A stretch of DNA of 9,760 nt from assembly GCA_027022125.1 (NCBI GenBank), contig JALVZI010000519.1, positions 1 through 9,760 on the forward strand, written 5' to 3'. The translations under genes and the position numbers were made by a program. Origin of the DNA: Anaerolineae bacterium (lineage in GTDB: Bacteria > Chloroflexota > Anaerolineae > 4572-78). Below the pieces are notes generated by a model that was not told the origin of the DNA, did not search any database, and was given only the letters and a program-made list of their open reading frames with translations. Within the stretch, counting starts at the first letter, position 1. Each line of letters starts with the position of its first letter. Of the stretch, positions 1 to 8,900 are shown one piece after another.

Positions 1-2169
1 AAACTGGGCGACGGCGTTCTCATCGTCACCGATGTGACCAACCGCGACCACCCTTTCGACACGCTGTTCAGCGAGCATTTCGCCTGCGTTCACTGCGGAA
101 CCAACCTGCCCCCCATCGAGCCGCGCACATTCAGTTTCAACAGTCCGCACGGCGCGTGCCCCACCTGCGGCGGGCTGGGCGTAAAACCGGAACTCGACCC
201 CGATTTGATTTTCGGTCGCCCGGAACTGGCGCTGGCAAACGGCGCGGTGCGCCCGTGGGCAAAAGAATCCGAAACCGGCTATTACCGGCAACTCCTCCGC
301 GCGGTTGCCAAACAGTACAATATCCCCATGAACGTGCCCGTGCGCGAACTGTCGCACACGCAAAAAGACATCATTCTGTATGGCGGCAAACCCGGCGAAA
401 AAATCACGCTCACCCAAATTCATCCCGATAAAACCACCACCACATACCAAACCACGTTTGAAGGCGTCATCCCCAATTTAAAACGCCGCTATCAGGAAGC
501 GAAAAGCGATGCCGTCAAAAGCGAAATCGAGCAGTATATGTCGCCGCGCGTGTGCCCCACCTGCAACGGGCAGCGCCTGCGCCCCGAAGCGCTCGCCGTC
601 ACCATTGGCGACAAATCTATCAGCGACATTGCCGCCATGCCCATCACCCGGCTGGCGGAATGGGTGAAAATGCTGGGCGACACGCCCGATTTTTCGCGGC
701 GGCAGCGGGCAATTGCCGAACCCATCCTGCGGGAAATTGAAAAGCGGCTCCGTTTTTTGGTGGATGTCGGGCTGGAGTATCTCTCGCTGAACCGCACCAC
801 CGGCACGCTTTCCGGCGGCGAAGCGCAGCGCATCCGGCTGGCGACGCAAATCGGTTCGCAGTTGATGGGCTGTCTGTACATTTTGGATGAACCGTCCATC
901 GGGCTGCACCAGCGCGATAACGCCCGGCTGATAAAAACGCTGCAAAATCTGCGAGATTTGGGAAACACGGTGCTGGTGGTCGAACACGATGAAGACACCA
1001 TGCGCGCCGCCGATTGGCTGGTGGATATGGGTCCCGGCGCGGGCGAACACGGCGGCGAAGTGGTTTTCAGTGCGGATACCGCTACATTTCTGCGCGAATC
1101 GCCCAGCGAAACGGCGCAATTTCTGCGCGGCGAAAAATCCATCCCTGTGCCCGCCGTGCGCCGGCGGGGCAACGGTCGCTTTTTGACTCTGCGCGGGGCG
1201 CGCGAAAATAATCTCAAAAATATCACCGTCAATTTTCCACTGGGAACGTTTACCTGCGTCACGGGGGTCAGCGGCAGCGGCAAAAGCAGTCTGGTCATCG
1301 ACATTTTACAGCGAAAGTTGGCGCAGTATATGTATCGCGCCAAAGCCAAACCGGGCGCATTCGATTCGCTGGACGGGCTGGAATATTTGGATAAAATCAT
1401 CAACATTGACCAGAGTCCCATCGGGCGCACGCCGCGCAGTAACCCCGCCACGTATGTGGATGTGTTCACCCCGCTGCGCAATCTGTATGCCAGCCTGCCC
1501 GAAAGCAAATTGCGCGGATACGGTCCCGGGCGGTTCAGTTTTAACGTGAAAGGCGGTCGCTGTGAGGCGTGTCAGGGCGCGGGTATCATTCAAATTGAAA
1601 TGCAATTTCTGCCCGATGTGTATGTGCCGTGCGAAATTTGCGACGGTTTGCGCTACAACCGCGAAACGCTGCAAATCAAATACAAAGGCAAATCCATCGC
1701 CGAAGTGCTGGATATGACGGTGGCGCAGGCGCTCGATTTTTTCAGCAACATGCCGGCGATTCGCCGCAAATTGGAAACACTGCAAAAAGTGGGGCTGGGG
1801 TATGTGCGATTGGGTCAGCCCGCCACCACCCTTTCCGGCGGCGAAGCACAGCGCATCAAATTGAGCAAAGAGTTGGCGCGGCGGTCGACGGGCAAAACGC
1901 TGTACATTTTGGATGAACCGACCACCGGACTCCATTTTTCGGATGTGGAGCGGCTGCTGGGCGTGCTGCACCGGCTGGTGGACAGAGGAAACACGGTCAT
2001 CGTGATTGAGCACAATTTGGATGTCATCAAATCGGCGGATTGGGTGATAGATTTGGGTCCCGAAGGGGGTGACGGTGGCGGGGAGGTAGTTGTCGCCGGT
2101 ACACCGGAGACGGTCGCCGCCGAACCGAGAAGTTATACCGGTCGCTGGTTGAAGCCACTGCTGGCATAA
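1..2169 (+). CDS. uvrA: UvrA, excinuclease ABC subunit A (5'-truncated by window edge)
   Basis: UvrA is the damage-recognising ATPase of nucleotide-excision repair. It acts as a dimer in the cytoplasm and loads UvrB on damaged DNA. The frame is open from base 1, so the start lies outside; 722 residues are visible (numbered from base 1) against about 940 in E. coli, so roughly the first quarter is missing. A zinc module has C29-x2-C32 and C53-x2-C56, and the insertion domain keeps C185-x2-C188. ABC domain I shows its signature LSGGEAQR (270-277) and Walker B LYILDEP (292-298). ABC domain II shows Walker A GVSGSGKS (422-429), the Q-loop motif QSPIGRTPRSNPAT, the C-terminal zinc finger C521-x2-C524-x19-C544-x2-C547, signature LSGGEAQR (611-618) and Walker B with D638-E639. 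All key residues are intact and the C-terminus ends normally (RWLKPLLA). The first in-window GTG (base 34) is not the real start. A terminator follows directly, so this is the last gene of its transcript. Confidence 0.98.
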   Translation, partial: KLGDGVLIVTDVTNRDHPFDTLFSEHFACVHCGTNLPPIEPRTFSFNSPHGACPTCGGLGVKPELDPDLIFGRPELALANGAVRPWAKESETGYYRQLLRAVAKQYNIPMNVPVRELSHTQKDIILYGGKPGEKITLTQIHPDKTTTTYQTTFEGVIPNLKRRYQEAKSDAVKSEIEQYMSPRVCPTCNGQRLRPEALAVTIGDKSISDIAAMPITRLAEWVKMLGDTPDFSRRQRAIAEPILREIEKRLRFLVDVGLEYLSLNRTTGTLSGGEAQRIRLATQIGSQLMGCLYILDEPSIGLHQRDNARLIKTLQNLRDLGNTVLVVEHDEDTMRAADWLVDMGPGAGEHGGEVVFSADTATFLRESPSETAQFLRGEKSIPVPAVRRRGNGRFLTLRGARENNLKNITVNFPLGTFTCVTGVSGSGKSSLVIDILQRKLAQYMYRAKAKPGAFDSLDGLEYLDKIINIDQSPIGRTPRSNPATYVDVFTPLRNLYASLPESKLRGYGPGRFSFNVKGGRCEACQGAGIIQIEMQFLPDVYVPCEICDGLRYNRETLQIKYKGKSIAEVLDMTVAQALDFFSNMPAIRRKLETLQKVGLGYVRLGQPATTLSGGEAQRIKLSKELARRSTGKTLYILDEPTTGLHFSDVERLLGVLHRLVDRGNTVIVIEHNLDVIKSADWVIDLGPEGGDGGGEVVVAGTPETVAAEPRSYTGRWLKPLLA

Positions 2170-2176
2170 ATGCACA

Positions 2177-2212
2177 AAAAGCCCCGAAAATCGTATGGTT
2201 TTCGGGGCTTTT
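2177..2212 (+). terminator. Rho-independent terminator after uvrA (bidirectional-looking)
   Basis: A perfect 14-bp inverted repeat, AAAAGCCCCGAAAA (2177-2190) and its complement (2199-2212), encloses an 8-base loop. The GCCCCG core is flanked by an A run on the left and a T run on the right, so it can work on both strands. It begins 8 bases after the uvrA stop and separates uvrA from the pilin promoter. Confidence 0.93.
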
Positions 2213-2255
2213 GTAAATTCTGCGTAAACAAACCCTATAAATTCTAACCGTTTCA

Positions 2256-2284
2256 TTTACAGTATTTTTATGATATGTTATAAT
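2256..2284 (+). promoter_or_regulatory. Sigma-70-type promoter of the pilin gene
   Basis: The -35 box TTTACA (2256-2261, 5/6 to consensus) is separated by exactly 17 bases from a perfect -10 box TATAAT (2279-2284). An upstream TGT (2276-2278) makes it an extended -10. Predicted transcription starts near 2291, giving a 5' UTR of about 55 bases before the ATG at 2346. The surrounding 2213-2290 stretch is AT-rich and holds no gene. By sequence this should be a strong housekeeping promoter. Its -10 overlaps the ATG at 2283, which rules that codon out as the pilin start. Confidence 0.85.
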
Positions 2285-2333
2285 GAAAGTGATTGTTTTA
2301 AAAATGGTCTTATTTTGTATTTTTGTGCTGTTC

Positions 2334-2340
2334 GGGAGAG
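2334..2340 (+). promoter_or_regulatory. Ribosome binding site deciding the pilin start
   Basis: GGGAGAG lies 5 bases before the ATG at 2346. The two in-frame upstream ATGs (2283 and 2304) have no comparable purine-rich site, so this site fixes the start. Confidence 0.8.
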
Positions 2341-2345
2341 AACTA

Positions 2346-2807
2346 ATGGAAACTCAACGACGAGAGAAAGGACAGGGACTGGTAGAGTATGCGCTACTAC
2401 TGGTAATGATTGCCGTGGTGGTACTCGGCGTGCTGGTGCTGCTGGGTCCTCAAATTAGCAGCGTCTATAGCCGAGTTATCAGCCATTTGGGCGGAACCGT
2501 GCCACATACCTACACCATCACCAGCGGTCCCACAATTACGGCAAGTTATAGTTCCGGTATATGTCAGTATTCGCTGACGATGCAAGTGCGCGTCACCGAT
2601 GGTGGCTCGCCGGTCAGTGGAGAAGCGGTGAGTGTATCAGTCAATGGAGGACCGGCAGCCGGTTCACCACCATCAACCACAACAAATGCCAGTGGTATTG
2701 CCAGTTGGAGCAATGTTGGGGTAAAAAACGCCGGTGGATTATGCCAAAGCGGCACGTCTACCGTTTCGGTAGCCAATGGCGCCGTAACCCGTTCAGTTCA
2801 TTATTAA
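2346..2807 (+). CDS. Flp/type IVb-like prepilin with C-terminal Ig-like extension
   Basis: This is a 153-residue exported pilin-like protein. The N-terminus METQRREKG is a short charged leader, followed by QGLVEYALLLV. Prepilin peptidase would cut after G9, leaving Glu and Tyr at mature positions 5 and 6, the Flp/TadE-type rule. A hydrophobic helix runs from about L12 to L33, then GPQISSVYSRVIS, typical of Flp-like pilins in Chloroflexota. Flp pilins are usually about 50-70 residues. This one has about 100 extra residues (51-153) rich in Thr/Ser/Val/Gly, with TDGGSPVSGEAVSVSVNGG and TTNASGIASW motifs resembling bacterial group-1 (invasin-like) Ig domains. C73 and C133 are the only cysteines and could form a disulfide. 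It has its own promoter, RBS and terminator. No tad/cpa assembly or prepilin peptidase genes are in view. Codon use is more mixed (many GGA, GTA, AGT, CGA) than in uvrA. Pilin-like export is well supported; pilus assembly versus a membrane-anchored surface protein is open. Confidence 0.85.
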   Translation: METQRREKGQGLVEYALLLVMIAVVVLGVLVLLGPQISSVYSRVISHLGGTVPHTYTITSGPTITASYSSGICQYSLTMQVRVTDGGSPVSGEAVSVSVNGGPAAGSPPSTTTNASGIASWSNVGVKNAGGLCQSGTSTVSVANGAVTRSVHY

Positions 2808-2813
2808 AAATAT

Positions 2814-2852
2814 ACCCCCCTGCCCTTTTTGGGTATGGGGGGTTTCCGTTTT
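2814..2852 (+). terminator. G/C hairpin terminator after the pilin gene, weak U-tract
   Basis: A-C6-T-G-CCC (2814-2825) pairs with GGG-T-A-(bulged T)-G6-T (2831-2843) around a TTTTT loop. The stem is strong, but the following tract is TTTCCGTTTT rather than an unbroken T run. It starts 6 bases after the pilin stop. Termination is likely but possibly incomplete. Confidence 0.7.
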
Positions 2853-2896
2853 CCTCTCCACAAAAAATTATCCCCGCAAATCTCATCAACGTTAAT

Positions 2897-2915
2897 TAAC
2901 AGAAGGACACTGTTA
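2897..2915 (+). promoter_or_regulatory. RBS of the giant gene, in the loop of a small hairpin
   Basis: The Shine-Dalgarno sequence AGAAGGA (2901-2907) ends 7 bases before the ATG at 2915. TAACAG (2897-2902) is complementary to CTGTTA (2910-2915), so AAGGACA forms a 7-base loop and the first base of the start codon is paired. Just upstream is a perfect 10-bp palindrome, GTTAATTAAC (2891-2900). The RBS is clear; a regulatory role for the hairpin or palindrome is only inference. I found no convincing -35/-10 pair between 2844 and 2900. Confidence 0.7.
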
Positions 2916-5900
2916 TGGACAAATTTTTCCCGCCCAAAAATTCACCATTGCCCCATCCAATGCGCCAATTGTTGATTTCAGTCGTTGCTGCAGCAATTGG
3001 CATCGTGGCATTGTTTTTTATTTTCGCGCAGAATCCTCCCGCTCAAGCCGATGCCAACATTCTATATGTCGCCACGTCGGGAAATGATACCGGATTGTGT
3101 GATTCCAGTGCCACCCCGTGCGAGACGATACAGTATGCCGTTGACCAAGCCACATCCGGCGATGAAATCCGAGTGGCAACCGGTGTTTATACCGGCGTGC
3201 AAACAATCGGCTTATCCACACAAGTGGTGAAAATCACCGGGAAAACACTTGTATTGCGCGGCGGGTTCTCCACTTCGAATTGGAACACACCCAATCCCGC
3301 AATCAATCCCACCATCATTGACGCAGAGGGACAGGGACAAGTGATAAATCTGGCTTTAGCCGGAAACACTCGCATCGAAGGATTTATTTTGCAAAACGGC
3401 TCTGCCGCCCGCGGGGGAGGTATTTTTGTTGATGGCGGGCAAGTTACACTGCAAGATAGTATCATCCGCTACAACACCGCCATTTCCAGTGGCGGCGCAA
3501 TTTATGATATTGACGGTATTACCACCATTGCCCATAACCAAATTTACAGCAACAGCACCACTGCGCTCCCCGGTGGGGGCGCTATCGCCAACACATCATC
3601 ATCCTCAACCACCATTGTTTCCAATGAATTTTACAGCAATACCGCCAGTAGCGGCGGCATCGGCGGGGCGATTCTCAATTCCGGTTATGCCACAGTTGAG
3701 GGTAACACCTTCCATCACAACACCGCAAATGGCGTGGCAGGCGGATTCGAGAATTTCATCAATGCAGTAGCACAACTGAACAACAATATTTTTTATGAAA
3801 ACACCGCGGCGCTGGGTGGCGCAATATATAACGGTAAAAGTACGCTGACCATCTGGCACAATACTATCGTCAGCAATACCGCCACCGGTGGCACATATGG
3901 TGGCGGCATTTATAACGAAATAACCAGCACGCTGAAAATCACCAACAGTATTGTGATGAGCAATACCGGCGGCGGATTCGTCAACGACGGCACTGCCACC
4001 GCCGACCATAATGCCATTCAGGGCAATACCGGCGGCGACGCCATCGGCGTGACAGAAACCAACGCGCAATCGGGTGCGGCACATTTTGTTGACCCGGCGA
4101 ACGGCGATTTCCACCTGCAAACCACTTCGGAATTGCTGGACAAAGGCATAGCGAACCCCCCCGTGACCACCGATATTGACGGCGAACCGCGCCCGTCGCC
4201 ATTTGGCACGGTCAATGGCTTTGATTTGGGGGCAGACGAATTTTACGGCAGCGGCACGTGTTACGCCCGGCTGAACGATGGGCAGGTGTATATCAACCCG
4301 CAAACCGCGGTGAACGATGCCGTTTCCGGCGATACGGTCAAACTGGCGGGCAGATGCACCACCGGCATCACGGTGGATAAATCCATCACCGTGCGGGGCG
4401 GATATACCCTGACCAACTGGACTGACCGCACGTTTGGACCCACCACCATCGATGCCGGCGGCGGCATTATCATCAGTGGCAGCGGCATCACCCCCACCAT
4501 CGACGGGCTGCACGTCACCGGGGCAACCGGCGACGGCATCGCCATCGGCGGGGGGGCAGCGCCGACCGTGCAAAACAGCGTTATTTTCGGCAACAGCGGC
4601 AACGGCATTTCTGTCGCCGGGCAGAGCGTTTTGCGCCACAATACCATTTACGGCAATACCGATAGCGGCATCAGTTTTTCCGGCGGCACACCGACCATCG
4701 CCAACAATCTCATCATCAACAACGGTACGGGCATTTCCGGCACGGCGAACCTGACCGTGTTTAGTAATGACCTTTTCGGCAATACCGCCACCGTCGGCGG
4801 GGCGATGACCGACCCCACCGGCGCGAATGGCAATATGACTGCCAACCCCTCATTCGCAGATGCGGCAGGTGGCGATTTCCACCTGAACACCGATTCGCCG
4901 GTGCTGGGATACGCCGATGACGTTTTCGCCGCACCCACCGATTTTGAGGGCGATTCACGCCCGCAGGGGCAGCACAGCGACATCGGCGCAGATGAAGCCA
5001 CTGTTTTCCCCGATGTTCGTTTTGCGGCAGATGGCGCTCAAACCGGCGTGGCAGGCGGCGCACCGGTCGTCTATTCGCACCAACTGACCAATATGGGTTC
5101 CATCGCCGATACTTTCGACATCACTTTCACCAATTTTTCCACATGGACAGTGACGGTCGTGCCCAGCGGCACGGTATCGCTGAACCCCGGCGACAGTCTG
5201 TCCGTGCAGGTCACGGTGCAGGTTCCCGCCGGTGCATCGCCGGGCATCACCAAACGGGTGGTTGTGACCGCCACATCGCAAACCAACGGCGCGGTATTCG
5301 ACACCGTAACCGATGACACTACCGTGCGCATCCAACCGGGGGCAGATTTCACCCCGGCATATACCGAATATGTTGACCCCGGCAAATCCATCATTCTGAC
5401 ACACGTGCTGACCAACACCGGCAATTATACCGACACCTTCGTGCTGACACTGACGTATGACCCCGCCAATCTGACCGGCGACAGTTGGGGCATTCTGCTC
5501 CCTGCCGCGCCATACACCGAAACCGTTCCGGCGGGACCATACACCTACACACTGGCGCAGGGCGCAGCGATGACCGTGCGGGCGGTGGTCACTGTGCCGC
5601 AGTTCGCCGCGGCAGATTTGGAAAACACATTTTTCCTGCACGCCGAATCGCAGGCAGACCAGGGCACGGCGCCGCATTTTACCACCCTCACCACCGACAC
5701 CATCATCGCCAACGCCATTTCCGGCAACCGGTACATCAGCCCCACAGGCAACGATGATACCCCGCCGAACAACTGCACCGTGCCCACCCAACCGTGTGCC
5801 ACCATCAAACGCGGGCTAGAAACCGTTTCCATCGGCAATACGGTGCATGTGGCGCAGGGCACATACACCGAAAACAATCTGCGGCTCAATGGCAATATCA

Positions 5901-8900
5901 CTCTGCAGGGCGGCTGGAAAACCGATTTTTCCGAGCGGGATGCCGACCCCAGCCAAACCATCATCGACGGGCAAAATGCCGACCGCGTGCTGTGGGTGCT
6001 GAACGGCAATCCCACCATCGAAGGATTCACCATTCGCAACGGCAAAACCAATGCGCGGGGCGGCGGGCTATATATTGACGGCAGCGCATCGCCCACAGTG
6101 AACAGCAACATTTTCTACCGGAATACTACCAGCAGCGGCGGGGGCGGTATCGCCGTGAACAGCGGACAGCCGCTCATCAAAAATAACGTGCTGTTTGAAA
6201 ATACCGCCGATTTCGGCGGCGGGATATACATCGCCACCGGAAACGGGCAATTGCTGAACAATACCATCATCAGCAATACCGTTACCGGTTATGGCGGCGG
6301 GGTATATAACGGCAGCGGCAGCACCATTATTTCCAACACGATTGTCGCCAGCAATACCGCCGACATTCGCGGCGGCGGGGTGTACAATGCCGGTGGCAGC
6401 ATTTTTATGGACTATAACGACTTTTTTGGCAATAGCGCGCCGGTATATGCCGACAGCAACGCGGCAACGGGCATACATTCGCTGGCTGTGGAACCCGATT
6501 TGGCGGACATCAGCGGGTTGGATTTTCATGTGAATGTCAGTTCGCCGCTGGTGGACACGGGCGACCCCGCCACCGACAATTTCGGCGATTTTGAGGGTGA
6601 CATTCGCCCGGTGGATCAGGGATTCGACATCGGCGCAGATGAATTGGCGGGTTGTCTGGCACAGATTGAGCGCACCGGACAGATTTTCGGCAATGTTCAG
6701 CAGGCAGTGGATACCGCCGTCAGCGGCGACACCGTGCGGCTCAGCGGGTATTGCCGCGGCGTGCATCCCATCACCATCGGCGGGCAAACCATCAGCCAAA
6801 CGGTACATCTCACCAAAGCGGTCAATTTGCAGGGCGGATGGAACAGCCGATTCGACCGGCAAGACCAGCCAAATGTTATTTTCGATGCGGAAGGTTTGGG
6901 ACGCACACTGTTCATCAGCGGCACGGTCAGCCCGCGCATCGAGCGGGTTACATTTGCCAACGGCGATGCCACCGGGTTGGGCGGCAGTCCATCTGGCGCA
7001 GACGCGGGCGGCGCGGTGTACATTTTCGATGGCGCGCCGAGTTTCAGGCGGTCATTCTTCCGGCAAAGCACAGCCGAAATCGGCGGGGGGGTGTACAATC
7101 GCAGTGGCAGTCCCATTTTCACCGGCGATAAAGACACATTGAGTTTTAATCGCATTTTGAGCAATACCGCCACACTCAACGGCGGCGGGTTTTACAATGA
7201 AACGGGAAATCCGAAATTTGATAACACCTTCATTTTTGCGAACAGCGCGGTCAACGGCGGTGGATTCTATAATGCCGCCGGACAACCAAATTTCGACCAC
7301 GACAATAACCATATTTATGAAAATCACGCAACACTGGACGGCGGTGGATTTTTTAACGCGGCAGGCGGTCCCATTTTTAACGCCGATGGCATCTATCGAA
7401 ATGATGCCGGTCGAGATGGTGGCGCATTTTTCAACCGCAGCAATCAGGTATTCACCATTACCAATATGGTGGTGTTCAGCAATACCGCCGGCAGCAATGG
7501 CGGCGCGTTTTACAATTTCACCGGCAGTCCGGTGGTGTGGCACATCACCGTGGCACAGAATAACGCGGGCGGCAACGGCGGCGGATGGTACAACCGCGCC
7601 GGTACACCACAGATAATCAATACCATTTTTGCCGAAAACAGTGCAACTGTGGGCGGCGGCATTTACGATTTAAATCAGGGCACGGTGCGCCGCTATAACG
7701 ATGTGTACGGCAATAGCGGCGGCAACTACGGCAATATCAGCGCGGCAACGGGCAGTATTTCTGCCGACCCGCTGTTTGTGAACCCTACCAACGGCGATTT
7801 CCACCTGCTCGACAGTTCTCCGGCGATTGATGTCGCCGACCCGAATTCGTGGGTGCTGTCTGATATTGACGGCAACGTGCGCCCCAGCGACCAAGGGTTC
7901 GATATGGGCGCGGATGAGTTCAGCGAATGTTTCGCCATCATCAATAGTGACACGTCCCACATTTTCGGCAGCATTCAATCTGCGCTGGATGCCAGCAGCG
8001 CCACAACCGATGTCATCAAAGTTGCAGGACACTGTCGCGGCGTTCAAACCCAATGGGGCGCAAACGCCACTGTTTTTGTGGACAAATCGCGCACCATTCA
8101 GGGCGGCTGGCGTCCCGATTTCACTCAGCAGGATTATATCACCACTGTGGATGCCGGTTTCCGCGGGCACGTGTTCTATATTGTAGATGGCGTTTCGCCG
8201 ACCATTGAGAATTTCGATATTGTGCACGGCGACGGTGGCGCGATATACAATTTGAGCGCGCAAAAACCGACCATCCGCCAAAATCGTATTTACAGCAATA
8301 CCGGCTCAATTGGTGCAGCAATTTTCAATGCCGGCGGCAATTTGGTGGTGGAAGATAGTAACCATATTTTCAACAATGTTGCTGGTATTGGCGCGGCATT
8401 TTACAGCGACGGCGGTGCGCCTGCCCTGCAAAACAATTTCATTTATGAAAACCGAACCACCGATGCCACTGCCGGTGGCGCAGTGTATATCGCAGCGGGC
8501 AGCGCGCGCGTGTGGCACAACACGCTGGTCGGCAATATAGCCGATAGCGGCACCGGCGCGGGGGTCTATCGCGCGGGGGGCACCCCCGACATCCGTAACA
8601 ATATTGTGATTGACAGCACCGGCAGCGCGATGCACAACGGCGGCGGCGCGGGCGCATTTGGCTATAACCTGCTCGCCGATAACAGCGGCGGCGATGGCAC
8701 ACTTTCTGCCGCCACCGACCTGCACACTCGCCCCACTTTTGTGAACGCCGCTGTGCATGATTACCATCTCGACCCTGCCAGCGCGGGAATTGACCGCGGC
8801 GACCCGGCACTGTTTGGGCTGTTGCTGGCAGATATAGACGACGACATTCGCCCGTCAAATCAGGGAATGGACATCGGCGCGGATGAAATCGGCGGCTGTT

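Noticed and set aside
34..36. GTG at base 34 as the start of uvrA
   Set aside because: The frame is open to base 1 and the residues before it fit UvrA; the homologous protein has over 200 more N-terminal residues. It is a window-edge artefact.
478..2256. Long antisense frames over uvrA (up to 338 residues)
   Set aside because: They are shadows of a conserved GC-rich gene with intact UvrA motifs, have no RBS or recognisable domains, and one reads through the terminator.
2283..2345. N-terminal extension of the pilin from the ATG at 2283 (or 2304), which looks like a hydrophobic signal segment
   Set aside because: The ATG at 2283 lies within the TATAAT box, neither ATG has an RBS, and the 2346 start gives a correct RBS and a standard short charged prepilin leader.
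2561..2899. 112-residue + strand frame overlapping the pilin's 3' half
   Set aside because: It overlaps the well-supported pilin gene, crosses the hairpin terminator, has no RBS and encodes a low-complexity Trp/Arg-rich peptide.
2844..2900. A dedicated promoter for the giant gene (for example GTTAAT or TTAATT as -10)
   Set aside because: No -35 box better than about 3/6 lies at a proper distance; too weak to annotate.
3605..4639. 344-residue minus-strand frame, and the many other minus frames through 9754
   Set aside because: The Gly/Asn/Ala/Thr-rich codons of the giant gene leave few stops on the opposite strand; the translations are biased Ala/Gly/Val/Ile peptides that follow the sense repeats.
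6534..7142. 202-residue + strand frame within module M4, and similar frames at 3426, 4434, 5485 and 7197
   Set aside because: They lie out of phase inside the continuous beta-helix frame, whose motifs continue unbroken through these places, so there is no frameshift to explain.
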